A stretch of DNA of 64,000 nt from the NCBI GenBank assembly GCA_002779995.1, contig PEWX01000076.1, positions 19,685-83,684 of the forward strand, written 5' to 3'. A program made the translations under genes and the position numbers. The DNA is from Piscirickettsiaceae bacterium CG07_land_8_20_14_0_80_44_28 (GTDB lineage: Bacteria; Pseudomonadota; Gammaproteobacteria; Thiomicrospirales; Thiomicrospiraceae). The notes beneath the pieces are model-generated. The model was not told the origin of the DNA. It saw only the letters and a program-made list of their open reading frames with translations, and ran no database searches. Positions 18,104 to 26,493 of this stretch are shown here, piece by piece. Numbering within the stretch: the first letter of the stretch is position 1; each line of letters starts with the position of its first letter.

Positions 18104-19078
18104 TTACTTAGTATGGTAAGCAACCACTTTAGCAACTTCATTCTTAGATCCGAGTACAACCGGAACACGGTCATGAATGCCTTTAGGTTCAACATCCATA
18201 ATGTCCATGCGACCCGTTGAAGAGGCCCCACCGGCTTGTTCAACCAACATTGACATTGGGTTCCCTTCGTACATTAAACGTAATTTACCGGCTTTTGAAG
18301 GGTCACGGCTGTCATAAGGGTACATAAAAATTCCACCACGAACCAAAATACGGTGAACTTCAGCAACCATTGATGCGACCCAACGCATATTGTAACGTTT
18401 GGCCAGAGGCCCTTCTTCACCCAGTAAGCAATCATCAATATATTGCTTCATTTCAGGTTCCCAGAAGCGTTGGTTTGACATATTGATAGCAAATTCAGAC
18501 GTGTCTTCAGGAATGGTGACATTTCTTTTGGTTAGGGTGAATTCGCCAATGGTGGTATCGAGTGTAAAGAAGTTGACACCGTTACCAGTAGTCATGACCA
18601 AGATAACAGAAGGACCATAAAGCACATAGCCGGCAGCAACTTGCTTGCGTCCTGTTTGTAAGAAGACTTCTTGTTGATCGCCGCTACGGTCATCAGCAGG
18701 AGCTTCTAAAATTGAAAAGATGGTTCCAACTGACAAGTTGACATCAATATTTGAAGAACCGTCTAACGGATCAAAGGTTACCAAGTATTTCCCCTTGTTG
18801 TTACCCGCAATAGTGTAGTCTTCTTCTTCGGAACCGACACCTTTTACATAAGGGTTGCTGACCAAAATTTCTTTTAATAAATCATTAGAAATAACATCCA
18901 ATTTCTTTTGGGTTTCACCCTGGATGTTTTCATCTTCAGTCGTGCCTAGAATCCCGGCTAGTTCACCTTGACGAAGCTTAAAAGCGATATCTTTACAGGC
19001 AAACATAATATGGTCAATAACCAGCTCTAAATCTGCCGGAACTTTGTCGTTAGCCAAAACTTGGTCTAATCTTTTCAT
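18104..19078 (-). CDS. fbp: Fructose-1,6-bisphosphatase class I
   Basis: Removes the 1-phosphate of fructose-1,6-bisphosphate in gluconeogenesis and, in autotrophs, the Calvin cycle. 324 residues with metal-binding acids in GVGSEEED and FDPLDGSSNIDVN, then the substrate-binding region GGIFMYPYDSRDPSKAGKLRLMYE and MSMLVEQAGG. No allosteric-domain oddities are visible. The ribosome site is GGGAAGG-like upstream of ATG. Its neighbour ppa and the nearby carbonic anhydrase fit an autotrophic carbon economy, but no Calvin-cycle cluster is in view. Confidence 0.95.
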   Translation of the reverse strand: MKRLDQVLANDKVPADLELVIDHIMFACKDIAFKLRQGELAGILGTTEDENIQGETQKKLDVISNDLLKEILVSNPYVKGVGSEEEDYTIAGNNKGKYLVTFDPLDGSSNIDVNLSVGTIFSILEAPADDRSGDQQEVFLQTGRKQVAAGYVLYGPSVILVMTTGNGVNFFTLDTTIGEFTLTKRNVTIPEDTSEFAINMSNQRFWEPEMKQYIDDCLLGEEGPLAKRYNMRWVASMVAEVHRILVRGGIFMYPYDSRDPSKAGKLRLMYEGNPMSMLVEQAGGASSTGRMDIMDVEPKGIHDRVPVVLGSKNEVAKVVAYHTK

Positions 19079-19214
19079 GGGAAGGTCTCTCTTTAATTAA
19101 AGGTCAAAATTTTGCCTAATCATAGCAGTAGAACTGAAAAAATTCAAGCCGAACCGTCTTAGCTTGATGATTAGGGGGTTGTTGAGTGCGTTCAAGGAAC
19201 CCTTTGGCAAGATT

Positions 19215-20051
19215 TTAAATTGAAGGGGTGGTGTCAGCCTCTATCGTTCGATCATTCAATTGTTGGATTGGACGGGTATTGCCATCAAATAAGGTCTGAA
19301 ATACCGCTAATTGCTTTTGTGAAAATTCAATGGGCGTTTGCATGATAATCCAGTTTACATTTTCAGCACAAGCGGGGGTTGTGAAGGATCCGGAATAGCG
19401 ATAACTTGCTCTTTGTGATTCTGGTGGTAAGAGGGTTGTCAAATCAAAACTAAATTCAGGAATCTCCGCCAAAAGGACTGAATCAGGCAGGTGATCGATG
19501 AGTGTTGCTATATTTTCATTGCTAGCGCCGACTTGAAGTAATACCGCCACAAATGTGTAAGCCCCTGTGGTATCTTTGTGAACAAAATGGATAGCACCAT
19601 CATAAGGTTTGCCATCGATTTGATGATCGCTTGGGGTGTGTAAATGAATCTGTTGCAGTTCAGATTTTACGCCATTCACGACAATTGCGTTATGCGTTGG
19701 TTCCTCTTGAAGGTCAAAACCATAAATACCAAAGCCTAGCGTGGTGCTTTTGACGGCCGTTGGTTGATATTGAAAATCGACATTGGGCAGGTCTAATGGG
19801 GATAAACTAGCCGCTGTAATGTTGATAGGCGACTGCCTTTGACCATATTTACAGGTAGTATAAGGTTCTCCATTACGGTCAACCACCAGATGCCAAAACT
19901 CGGGGCCATTACTGCCTGAAAAGCTCCAGGTCGTCATCGGCGAAACTGAGCTGCTATCGCCACCGCCACAAGCTGATAGGATAAGTGTCGTGGATACTAA
20001 TAGCATACTAGAGAGTGGTTTTTTGAGTAAGTTCAGCATAAATAATGTCAT
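19215..20051 (-). CDS. Alpha-carbonic anhydrase, probable lipoprotein
   Basis: Interconverts CO2 and bicarbonate outside the cytoplasm. From ATG 20051 (ATG 20039 is the alternative; a longer frame to 20096 lacks a ribosome site) there is a signal with lipobox LILSAC-G. The family fold follows: WSFSGSNGPEFW, the zinc ligands in IHLHTPSDH and GAIHFVH, and the substrate-gate segment GSFTTPACAENVNW. Two second-shell glutamates usual in the family (PSE and ME-xH) are Asp and Ala here. Autotrophic Hydrogenovibrio-type bacteria are known to carry an alpha-type enzyme. Alone on its strand; divergent from the FolM-like gene. Confidence 0.88.
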   Translation of the reverse strand: MTLFMLNLLKKPLSSMLLVSTTLILSACGGGDSSSVSPMTTWSFSGSNGPEFWHLVVDRNGEPYTTCKYGQRQSPINITAASLSPLDLPNVDFQYQPTAVKSTTLGFGIYGFDLQEEPTHNAIVVNGVKSELQQIHLHTPSDHQIDGKPYDGAIHFVHKDTTGAYTFVAVLLQVGASNENIATLIDHLPDSVLLAEIPEFSFDLTTLLPPESQRASYRYSGSFTTPACAENVNWIIMQTPIEFSQKQLAVFQTLFDGNTRPIQQLNDRTIEADTTPSI

Positions 20052-20159
20052 CGCTTTTAAAGACTGAAACCGGTCAGATCTAAAAATAAAGCACACCTTT
20101 TAAAAGAATGCATTATCTCATGATTTAAATGAAATGGGCACCGCGCTATAGAAAATTGA

Positions 20160-20169
20160 CCAGGCATGG
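20160..20169. repeat. Variant palindrome CCAGGCATGG in the carbonic anhydrase / folM spacer
   Basis: One-base variant of the dispersed palindrome. This is the only copy in a divergent (5'-5') gap rather than at a gene end. Confidence 0.55.
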
Positions 20170-20268
20170 TTGATTTCGAGTAATATTTTGTGAGAAGAAA
20201 CTGCGTTGAATAACCTTTGGCTTTTCAATGAAAGTGGTGGTTGGCACTTACGAAAAAAGGGGGTGACA

Positions 20269-20976
20269 TTGCAAGAAGCGATTTTAATTACGGGGGCGGG
20301 TCAGCGGATTGGCTATTATTTGGCTGAGCAATTTCTGGCACAAGGTGTGCCAGTGGTGTTTAGCTATCGTCAGCATCGATCTGCGGTTGATGCACTGAAA
20401 GCCAAAGGCGCTTTAGGGTTTCAGGTGGATTTTAACGATATTGTCAGCTTGGCAGCTTTTTTAGAAGAGCTCCCGACAAAAGTGCGAAGCTTGAGAGCGG
20501 TGATTCATAATGCTTCGATTTGGGTAACGGATGCACAAATAACGGGAACCCCAAGTTTATTAGAAGCGTTATTAAGGGTCCATATTTCCGCCCCTTATCA
20601 AATCAATCAGGTGTGTTATCCATTACTGTGTCAAAGTCAGGCAAAGTTTGCGGATGTGATCGCGATGTCAGATGCGCGTGTGGCAGCGGGGCATCCCGAT
20701 TATAGCGCTTATCTTGCCTCGAAAGCGGGTCTGGAAACCCTGACCAAAAGTCTGGCCAAGGCTTGGGCACCTAAAGTGAAATTGAATGTATTAGCGCCAG
20801 GCCTGGTGGTTTTTAATGAGCAGGATAGCGAAGCACAAAGGTTAGCACGCCTTGCCGAAAATGCCATTCCACAACCTATTGGTTTTGAAGGGATTTGGCA
20901 AGCGGTGCAATATCTTTTGAATAGCGAGACATCAACCGCCACTCGGTTAGCATTAGGCCATTGCTCAAAGGGTTGA
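20269..20976 (+). CDS. Short-chain dehydrogenase, FolM-like (dihydromonapterin/dihydrofolate reductase)
   Basis: SDR-fold NADPH reductase, 235 residues. The cofactor loop reads ILITGAGQRIGYYLA; the TGxGxRIG form, instead of TGxxxGIG, marks the FolM/pteridine reductase branch. The catalytic YSAYLASKAG and the later APG-LVVF block follow. TTG 20269 is preferred because an AAGGGGG ribosome site stands 5 bases upstream and the protein then begins MQEAILITGAG like FolM; a longer frame opens at TTG 20206. The codons for P-G-L lie in a dispersed palindrome at 20797-20806. Confidence 0.75.
   Translation: MQEAILITGAGQRIGYYLAEQFLAQGVPVVFSYRQHRSAVDALKAKGALGFQVDFNDIVSLAAFLEELPTKVRSLRAVIHNASIWVTDAQITGTPSLLEALLRVHISAPYQINQVCYPLLCQSQAKFADVIAMSDARVAAGHPDYSAYLASKAGLETLTKSLAKAWAPKVKLNVLAPGLVVFNEQDSEAQRLARLAENAIPQPIGFEGIWQAVQYLLNSETSTATRLALGHCSKG
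20797..20806. repeat. CCAGGCCTGG palindrome inside the FolM-like gene
   Basis: Exact core followed by TGGTTTTT. It lies in coding sequence (A-P-G-L-V-V). Confidence 0.8.
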
Positions 20977-20985
20977 CGTTTATTG

Positions 20986-21966
20986 TCACGGATGACCATT
21001 TGGCGGTCTGGCGGTTTTGATGTCTTGCATCATTTTCTGTTGCGTTTGCTGTTGCTGGCGTTGTAATGCTTTTTGTTGTTGGTGAATGGCATTCTGCTCA
21101 TGTTGTATTTGCATCAGTTGCCGGGTTTGGTTTTGTCGTGCCGAAGGTCTTGGTTGTATAGCCGAATTTACAGGAGATAATCGCCGATTGTGGTTCGGGT
21201 TGTTAAATTGATAAACGTCCTGTTTTGAATCGGTTTTTTGCATTTTGTGGCTGCCCTGGCGTGTTTCTAGGGTCGCGTTGCGTTTTAAACCGCGCAGTAT
21301 TGACCAAGGGTTGTGCTGAATGAGCTTGGGTTCGACAATCCAACGCGAAACGGTTTCACTCAATGCGAACTGGGGTTCAGGTTGATAGAAGACCTTTTGC
21401 TGAGGGTTCTGGTTCAATCGAGTCGCTGTCCAACTTTGGTCTGCATTTTTAAAACCGTTGATCGCAATATAGTGCCCAGGAATCAGTTGGATTCCTTGAT
21501 CTTGATGGCTTTGTGGATTCAGTCGAATCTGGTGCTGATGCTCTACAACGATGGTGGTATCTGTGGTCGCCGTAATTTGCCCCGCGATTGGATAGTGGAT
21601 CGAAATTTCGCCCGTTAAGGTTTGATCCTCAAGTGGCAAAGTTTCTAGAATGACTTGTTGTCCCAACTTTAAGGTGTCGGTTGAAGATAAATTGGAAACG
21701 ATACGGGTTTGTTCGCCATAACCGATTTCAATGTCATTCACCCAGATGCTGCCAAATGCTTCAACGGTGCCGATGATGCCGGTTCCACCAAAGCCGGAAG
21801 CGCTGTGTCCTGTGCCGCCAAATCCGCTGGTATCTTCAAGCTGAGCGATCACCGGTGCGCCCGTGCCCCCAAACCCTGATTCAGTGAGTGTTTGATTTGA
21901 CTGGCAGGCGCTTAGCAGCAGTGCGGTCAGCCAAAATGCTAGGTGGTGGAAGCTAGATGTTTTCAT
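20986..21966 (-). CDS. DUF5666-like lipoprotein with three SGFGGTG repeats
   Basis: Predicted lipoprotein of 326 residues (lipobox LLLSAC, Cys21). Three exact SGFGGTG heptapeptides stand at about 30-36, 47-53 and 57-63. They are followed by beta-rich domains of the DUF5666 type (IIGTVEAFGSIWVNDIEI..., GHYIAINGFKNADQSWTATRL) and a Gln-rich C-terminal tail (about 275-326) that is probably disordered or coiled. ATG 21966 starts the signal peptide; a longer frame to 21999 is discounted. The start lies inside the end of the DUF6502-like gene (14-bp overlap), so the two are coupled. The function is unknown; probably in the cell envelope. Confidence 0.72.
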   Translation of the reverse strand: MKTSSFHHLAFWLTALLLSACQSNQTLTESGFGGTGAPVIAQLEDTSGFGGTGHSASGFGGTGIIGTVEAFGSIWVNDIEIGYGEQTRIVSNLSSTDTLKLGQQVILETLPLEDQTLTGEISIHYPIAGQITATTDTTIVVEHQHQIRLNPQSHQDQGIQLIPGHYIAINGFKNADQSWTATRLNQNPQQKVFYQPEPQFALSETVSRWIVEPKLIQHNPWSILRGLKRNATLETRQGSHKMQKTDSKQDVYQFNNPNHNRRLSPVNSAIQPRPSARQNQTRQLMQIQHEQNAIHQQQKALQRQQQQTQQKMMQDIKTARPPNGHP

Positions 21967-22804
21967 GATCAGGCTCTTGGTGTTTGTTGAAATAAGCACC
22001 CAAATGAAACGAGTGCGAGGCTTCGGCGTTTGCTTTTTCAGCCGTTTGTAAACGATTGGCCTTTTGGTTAATGTCCATCAACGCTTGCAACAGTTTTTCT
22101 TTCGCCAGCGTTTCCAATTCGTTTAGGCTCTGTTGCGTTAGGTGATCGTAGTAAACCGCACGATCAAATAGGGGCGGCGTATTGTTTGACAAATTGTTGG
22201 CAATGACTTCAAGGTGTTCGCCAATATTTTTGCCGGCAAAAAACAATTTCTCTTCAAAATCCGCTTCGGGTACATAGCCTTTTTCGTTCAGAAAAATCCA
22301 CTCCTGATTTTGTTCGATTTTTATTTCGATAATGCCTTGATTGAGCCATTCGTCCATCAGTGAACGTGGATGCTTATCTTTGGAAACCGACAGCACCAGA
22401 TCTTCAAAATTAGCTTGAGGATTTTCGGTTGAGGCGGATTTTAATAGTGGTTTGGGGCGCTGTTGAGGATCGAGATAGTCTGGATCACCTGTCCATTTTG
22501 CAATCATTTGCGCGCTTAACCCCGCTTTAATTTCTTTTTCAGTAAGTTGGCCTGGGGCTTCGTGACGAATGCGCTTGACATCGGCACGATGAATGCCGGT
22601 GAGCAAGCTAATGCGGCTATCGGTGAGTTTTTTGTTTTTTAAGCAAAAGGATTCTTCAGCGACTTCAATATAGGTGCGCTTTAACAAATTTTGCAAGCCA
22701 ACAAAAGTGATATTTTGTTGAATTAATAGTCGCACTAATGGCTTCAGCATTTTTCTAACGGCTTTGATTAAGGCTGTTTCTTGTGGTTCAGAATCCGTAG
22801 TCAT
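21953..22804 (-). CDS. DUF6502-like cytoplasmic protein
   Basis: 283 residues, no signal peptide. The N-terminal half has a conserved helical segment (ALIKAVRKMLKPLVRLLIQQ, then FVGLQNLLKRTYIEVAEE). A helix-turn-helix-like stretch follows, LTDSRISLLTGIHRADVKRIR (about 59-79), which suggests DNA binding. The C-terminal third is charged. I recall this family as DUF6502, commonly beside DUF5666-type lipoproteins; the pairing here agrees. Middle gene of a three-gene minus-strand operon: 17 bp after the barrel gene, overlapping the lipoprotein gene. Confidence 0.68.
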   Translation of the reverse strand: MTTDSEPQETALIKAVRKMLKPLVRLLIQQNITFVGLQNLLKRTYIEVAEESFCLKNKKLTDSRISLLTGIHRADVKRIRHEAPGQLTEKEIKAGLSAQMIAKWTGDPDYLDPQQRPKPLLKSASTENPQANFEDLVLSVSKDKHPRSLMDEWLNQGIIEIKIEQNQEWIFLNEKGYVPEADFEEKLFFAGKNIGEHLEVIANNLSNNTPPLFDRAVYYDHLTQQSLNELETLAKEKLLQALMDINQKANRLQTAEKANAEASHSFHLGAYFNKHQEPDHENI

Positions 22805-22821
22805 CCAAAAAGTCTCTTAAG

Positions 22822-23556
22822 TTAAAAGGTTCTGACGATTGACGCGCCGATGCTATAGGTATTGCTGGTGTCGTAACGACCTAAGCCCGAGAGCGACCAG
22901 CGAGGATTAATTGTGTAATTAGCCGATAAGGATAGATTAAAAATATCATCCAAATCGCTATATTGGCTTTGAAAATAGTCGAATGATAAACTGATTAAGG
23001 TCGAGGATGTTAGCGCTTGACCAAATCCTACGCCGCTATACAGGCTGTTTTGCATGTTTAAACTGTTAACTTTACCAACCCATTCATAGCCCAGTGTGTA
23101 AAACATAAAACGTTGTGAGTCTAGGGCGAAAAAATAATCGAGCTGTAATGCGGTATCATTTTCGCCAGTGCTAAACCCTTTGTCGCTATTGCCAGTTGCG
23201 AATTTCTCTTTTATTTGAAAACGCCAGCGGCCATCTTCCGTTAGGTTATAGCCAACAGCGAGGGTTAAATCGCCCAGGCCTGCTGAATTTTCAAGGGTAT
23301 TGTCTGCTAAAGTTGGCGAGCTGAGTTGTGCCCAATAGCTACTGAGTGCGGTATAAAAACGTTGATGTTGCGTCGAAATCATAAAAGGGACTGCAAAGCT
23401 ACTGGTGTTTGGTAAACCCGTCTCCTGGCTTTGTCCCTGACTATAAAACAGACCCGTTGAGAGGGTGGATACGATTTGATCTGCGGATTGCGCATGGGCG
23501 CTCCATAGCAAGCTACTCAGGGGGAGAAGATAGCGTTTTACTTGACCAAATGGCAT
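22822..23556 (-). CDS. Outer-membrane beta-barrel protein, unknown function
   Basis: 244 residues: signal peptide (cleavage near WSAHA-QSA), then alternating amphipathic strands rich in Tyr, Ser and aromatic residues, and a C-terminal Phe (GASIVRTF) as expected for an outer-membrane barrel. GLGDLTLAVGYNLTEDGRWRF and the KFATGNSDKGFSTGENDTALQL loop resemble transporter-like or MetA-pathway-type barrels, but I cannot assign a substrate. Leads the operon with the DUF6502- and DUF5666-like genes; AAGGAGTG ribosome site upstream. A near-copy of the palindrome (CCAGGCCTGC) is at 23274-23283. Confidence 0.7.
   Translation of the reverse strand: MPFGQVKRYLLPLSSLLWSAHAQSADQIVSTLSTGLFYSQGQSQETGLPNTSSFAVPFMISTQHQRFYTALSSYWAQLSSPTLADNTLENSAGLGDLTLAVGYNLTEDGRWRFQIKEKFATGNSDKGFSTGENDTALQLDYFFALDSQRFMFYTLGYEWVGKVNSLNMQNSLYSGVGFGQALTSSTLISLSFDYFQSQYSDLDDIFNLSLSANYTINPRWSLSGLGRYDTSNTYSIGASIVRTF
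23274..23283. repeat. Variant palindrome CCAGGCCTGC in the barrel gene
   Basis: Nine of ten core bases; no long T tract on the right. May be a decayed copy or chance. Confidence 0.4.
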
Positions 23557-23685
23557 TTACTTTCTCGCACTCCTTGCGTTTTGAATCAGAATAACCACCG
23601 CCATTTTATCAACTTTTGAATGGAAACGGCGCTTTCTGTAAAGTTTTTACATCTTCTGTAGCCAGCTAAAGCAGCATTCTGTAAT

Positions 23686-25020
23686 TTAGTGTCTCCCCAT
23701 ACCAAGACCATTCCCCATGGTGGATGAGGCATTGCTGTGGGATGGATATTCAGGATGACAGAAGTCAGCGCCGAGCGAACAACATCCATCGGTCACACCT
23801 TGTTTTTTAAGGGCATTATCGAAAGCCCAATAATGGTTGTCACTGCCACGACGTAGATTTTCAAATACCATTTTCAAATCTTGCGCATCACCCGCAATTT
23901 CAATTTGTTGCGTTAGATCATCGATATCCGTGACTTCCACTTGGCAGCCCACTTCAAGACTGGCTCTTGCAGAGCTTGCTCCTGTTGCATAAAGGCTGTC
24001 ATAGAGTGACTGGATGTCAGTGAGCGTGTAGCTGCCTGCGGCGTAACTGTCTAATACGCTTTGAGTATACGGATAACTTGCGTCATCATAATGCTCAACA
24101 TCAATATTGTATTTTTGCAACAGAGATTCCATGCTCAATTGATGTTGAGATTCAGCATTGTTTGCAATGTTATTTAGCGTATTACTCGGGTACAAAAGAT
24201 TGAGCGCAAGATAGAGATCCTTTGCCATTTTTTCTTCATTCCACAAAAAAGCCAATGACCGTTTTTGTGTATTGTCTAGGGCGTAATTCGGCAAACTGGC
24301 CAATGTTGTATCCAAACTGGTTCCTTGTGTAGCCATGCTATTCAGGTCGTCTGCTTCGCTTCGCAACAAAGGCAAGACCCTGCCTGAAAGTTCATTGGTG
24401 ACTAAGTTTTGCTCTAGTTCAGACGCTGCTTGCGGTGAATGGGTGTAGAGATCAATACGATTTTGAATCGGAATGGAAAGGGTCTGCCATTGCGTTTCGG
24501 TCAGGGTTGCCGCATCGGTAATGTTATTTTCGATGCAATACTTGAAAACTTCATCACTCAAGGCGGCTATGGCTTTATCGGTAGAAGGGGTTTGATTGAA
24601 AATAGTGTCTTCCGATAAGTTGAGTTCGGAAATTAATTTTTGTTTAAGTGTCTCGTTGCTCGCTAAAGTGGTGGCAAGGGTGACGACTCTGCCGTTATTG
24701 GCTTTGAGTTTAATATCATTGGTTTTGAGGTCACCTTCATCAATAATGCCATTGCGATTCAAGTCAATAATGCCACCCGTGGTTTCAATCGGGTATTGGA
24801 TATCGCCTGAAAAACGGTATACCCCCTGACCAACGGCTTCTGCACGATTGCCGGTGGCATCTTGCAATACGGCATTGAGTAAAGGGCCTCTTTCTGCAAC
24901 GATATCTGTTGTTGAAAGTTCAAGTGAACTGGAGGTGCCGTTGGGATTGGTGCAGCCAGCGAGTAAGGTCAGACTGAGACTTATGGGCATAATTAGGTGT
25001 TTGGGTGTGTTGGCTAACAT
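23686..25020 (-). CDS. DUF2202 ferritin-like lipoprotein with an EF-hand-like segment
   Basis: 444-residue predicted lipoprotein (lipobox LTLLAGC, Cys23). Residues 86-97 (DLNRNGIIDEGD) match a dockerin-type EF-hand calcium loop. The C-terminal third is a DUF2202 domain: AFLWNEEKMAKDLYLAL, AESQHQLSMESLL, LYATGASS and HYWAFDNAL supply the Glu/His pattern of ferritin-like four-helix diiron proteins. ATG 25020 (AGGAG 9 bases upstream) is preferred over an upstream frame to 25068. The promoter is bracketed by two Zur-like boxes, suggesting zinc-dependent repression. The role is unknown; metal handling is an inference. Confidence 0.75.
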   Translation of the reverse strand: MLANTPKHLIMPISLSLTLLAGCTNPNGTSSSLELSTTDIVAERGPLLNAVLQDATGNRAEAVGQGVYRFSGDIQYPIETTGGIIDLNRNGIIDEGDLKTNDIKLKANNGRVVTLATTLASNETLKQKLISELNLSEDTIFNQTPSTDKAIAALSDEVFKYCIENNITDAATLTETQWQTLSIPIQNRIDLYTHSPQAASELEQNLVTNELSGRVLPLLRSEADDLNSMATQGTSLDTTLASLPNYALDNTQKRSLAFLWNEEKMAKDLYLALNLLYPSNTLNNIANNAESQHQLSMESLLQKYNIDVEHYDDASYPYTQSVLDSYAAGSYTLTDIQSLYDSLYATGASSARASLEVGCQVEVTDIDDLTQQIEIAGDAQDLKMVFENLRRGSDNHYWAFDNALKKQGVTDGCCSLGADFCHPEYPSHSNASSTMGNGLGMGRH

Positions 25021-25044
25021 GGTTTGGCACTCCTGGGTTATAGT

Positions 25045-25065
25045 AAATGTAAAAATGTTACATTT
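25045..25065 (-). promoter_or_regulatory. Zur-like operator 1 (AAATGT-N9-ACATTT)
   Basis: AAATGT (25045-25050) and ACATTT (25060-25065) are separated by 9 bp; the full dyad AAATGTAA/TTACATTT is perfect. It lies just downstream of the predicted -10 of the DUF2202 gene. The spacing and arms agree with the gammaproteobacterial Zur box; the inner TATA-like part differs. Confidence 0.5.
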
Positions 25066-25068
25066 CAT

Positions 25069-25096
25069 ATTGTAGCGATAAAGTAGCGCGCGTCAA
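25069..25096 (-). promoter_or_regulatory. Sigma-70 promoter of the DUF2202 gene
   Basis: On the minus strand, TTGACG (25096-25091), a 16-bp spacer and TACAAT (25074-25069). The start of transcription would fall in Zur-like operator 1. Confidence 0.6.
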
Positions 25097-25099
25097 TAA

Positions 25100-25120
25100 A
25101 AAAGTAAAATATTTACATTT
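25100..25120 (-). promoter_or_regulatory. Zur-like operator 2 (AAAAGT-N9-ACATTT)
   Basis: Second site with the same 6-9-6 geometry, one mismatch in the left arm. It stands directly upstream of the -35 element, so the two sites bracket the promoter. Confidence 0.4.
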
Positions 25121-25161
25121 TATGCAGCTTGGGATGGGTCGTTTAAAGTGAGGGGTTGATT

Positions 25162-25189
25162 GCAAAACAACCAGGCCTGGCTGTTTTGC
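25162..25189. terminator. Palindromic hairpin at the 3' end of hemH (dispersed repeat)
   Basis: 28-bp inverted repeat with a single mismatch, centred on CCAGGCCTGG (25171-25180) and bordered by AAAAC and GTTTT. It lies 57 bp after the hemH stop and is a plausible terminator for it. Confidence 0.6.
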
Positions 25190-25245
25190 GTTTTAGAAGG
25201 ATCTGAATTTGGCTTGAAAATGGCAATTAAAAGTGTGAGGAGGGG

Positions 25246-26406
25246 TTATTTCTTGTTTGGATAAATAATATCTTGGCCAAATTCGCTGATTAAGGATTGT
25301 TCTAATTTGTTTGCACGTTCCGCTTGAATTTTGCGTTCTGCTTCTGCCTTTGCAACGTCAAAACCATCTCTTTCCGGCCAGCCTTGGGTGTGTTGCAAAA
25401 TCAATTCAGCTAACATATCTGTGTGATCTTGGCGGGCATTTAAAGCGGGAATATAACTGTAGTGTTCGCCCCCCGCACTTTCAAAATAGTCACGGTTTTC
25501 TTGGTCAATTTCTTCAATGGTTTCCAAACAGTCGGCAGAAAACCCGGGACAAATCACTTGTACATGTTTAATGCCTTGATCCGGGAGGCTTTTTAAGGTG
25601 GCATCTGTGTAAGGTTTGATCCATTCTTCTCGGCCAAATAGCGATTGGAAAGTCACTTTATAATCTTGATCAGACAATCCCAGTTCTTCAGCCACTAAGC
25701 GTGAAGTGGCATGGCATTCACAAGGATAAGGGTCGCCGTTGTTGTAATAACGTTGTGGAATGCCATGATAAGACATGATTAATAAATCGGGTTTACCATG
25801 GTCGGCTTGATGCTCGCGAATGCTATTGGCCAGTGCTTTTATATAGCCGGGGTGTTTATGATAGTTTTTAATAAACCGAAATTCGGGTAGCCAGCGCCAA
25901 GTTTGCAGTTCTGAGGTCACGGCGTCAAATGTTGATGCGGTAGTGGCTGCGGCATAGTGAGGATACAGGGGCAAAACCAAAAGTTTTTGGACATTGCGCT
26001 CTTGCAAGGATTTCAACGCATTGGCAATGGATGGATTGCCATAACGCATTGCCAATGCAAACTCGACGCGACCACTAAAGGCTTGCGATACTTTATTTTG
26101 AACGGCTGTTAATTGCTGATTACCGATATCCAGTAAAGGCGATCCGTCACCGTAATGTCCCCAAACTTGCTGATAAGCCTCAGCAGATTTAGCCGGACGG
26201 GTGTTTAAGATAATGAGATTTAGGATGGTTTTCCATAACCAGCGCGCCGGTGGCGGCTCGACGACGCGAGGATCCATTAAAAATTCTTTTAAATAAGGTT
26301 TTAAGGCCTGTTTGGTCGGTGCATCCGGGGTGCCTAGGTTGGTCATCAGAATCCCTACCGCAGGTTCGGTGCCATGTTGATAAGCTGTATAATTTTTATA
26401 GGCCAT
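25246..26406 (-). CDS. hemH: Ferrochelatase
   Basis: Inserts iron into protoporphyrin IX, the last step of haem synthesis. 386 residues. Conserved features are GILMTNLGTPDAPT, the catalytic His in MSYHGIPQRY, the GDPYPCECHAT cysteines, FQSLFGREEWIKPYT and the acidic CPGFSADCLETIEEID. A charged C-terminal extension of about 50 residues (VAKAEAERKIQAERANKLEQ) is longer than in E. coli. ATG 26406 has a GGGAAG ribosome site; the upstream TTG frame to 26454 is discounted. Divergent from the DUF523/DUF1722 gene across 111 bp. Confidence 0.95.
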   Translation of the reverse strand: MAYKNYTAYQHGTEPAVGILMTNLGTPDAPTKQALKPYLKEFLMDPRVVEPPPARWLWKTILNLIILNTRPAKSAEAYQQVWGHYGDGSPLLDIGNQQLTAVQNKVSQAFSGRVEFALAMRYGNPSIANALKSLQERNVQKLLVLPLYPHYAAATTASTFDAVTSELQTWRWLPEFRFIKNYHKHPGYIKALANSIREHQADHGKPDLLIMSYHGIPQRYYNNGDPYPCECHATSRLVAEELGLSDQDYKVTFQSLFGREEWIKPYTDATLKSLPDQGIKHVQVICPGFSADCLETIEEIDQENRDYFESAGGEHYSYIPALNARQDHTDMLAELILQHTQGWPERDGFDVAKAEAERKIQAERANKLEQSLISEFGQDIIYPNKK

Positions 26407-26470
26407 GTAAACTTCCCGTTTTAAAATCTGCAAAAGAGGTGCTAATGATACCAAATCTTAATTACTCATG

Positions 26471-26493
26471 TTGTATAATTCTTGTATAACAAG
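26471..26493. promoter_or_regulatory. Repeated TTGTATAA element in the hemH / DUF523 divergent promoter
   Basis: TTGTATAA occurs at 26471 and again at 26482, and CTTGT-ATA-ACAAG (26481-26493) is a dyad. It may be an operator, with overlapping -10-like hexamers (TATAAT 26474, TATAAC 26485). Which regulator binds it is not shown. Confidence 0.35.

Noticed and set aside
21779..21886. Repeated DNA in the SGFGGTG lipoprotein gene as a possible repeat array
   Set aside because: Repeats are few, irregularly spaced and coding; they are explained by the protein heptads.
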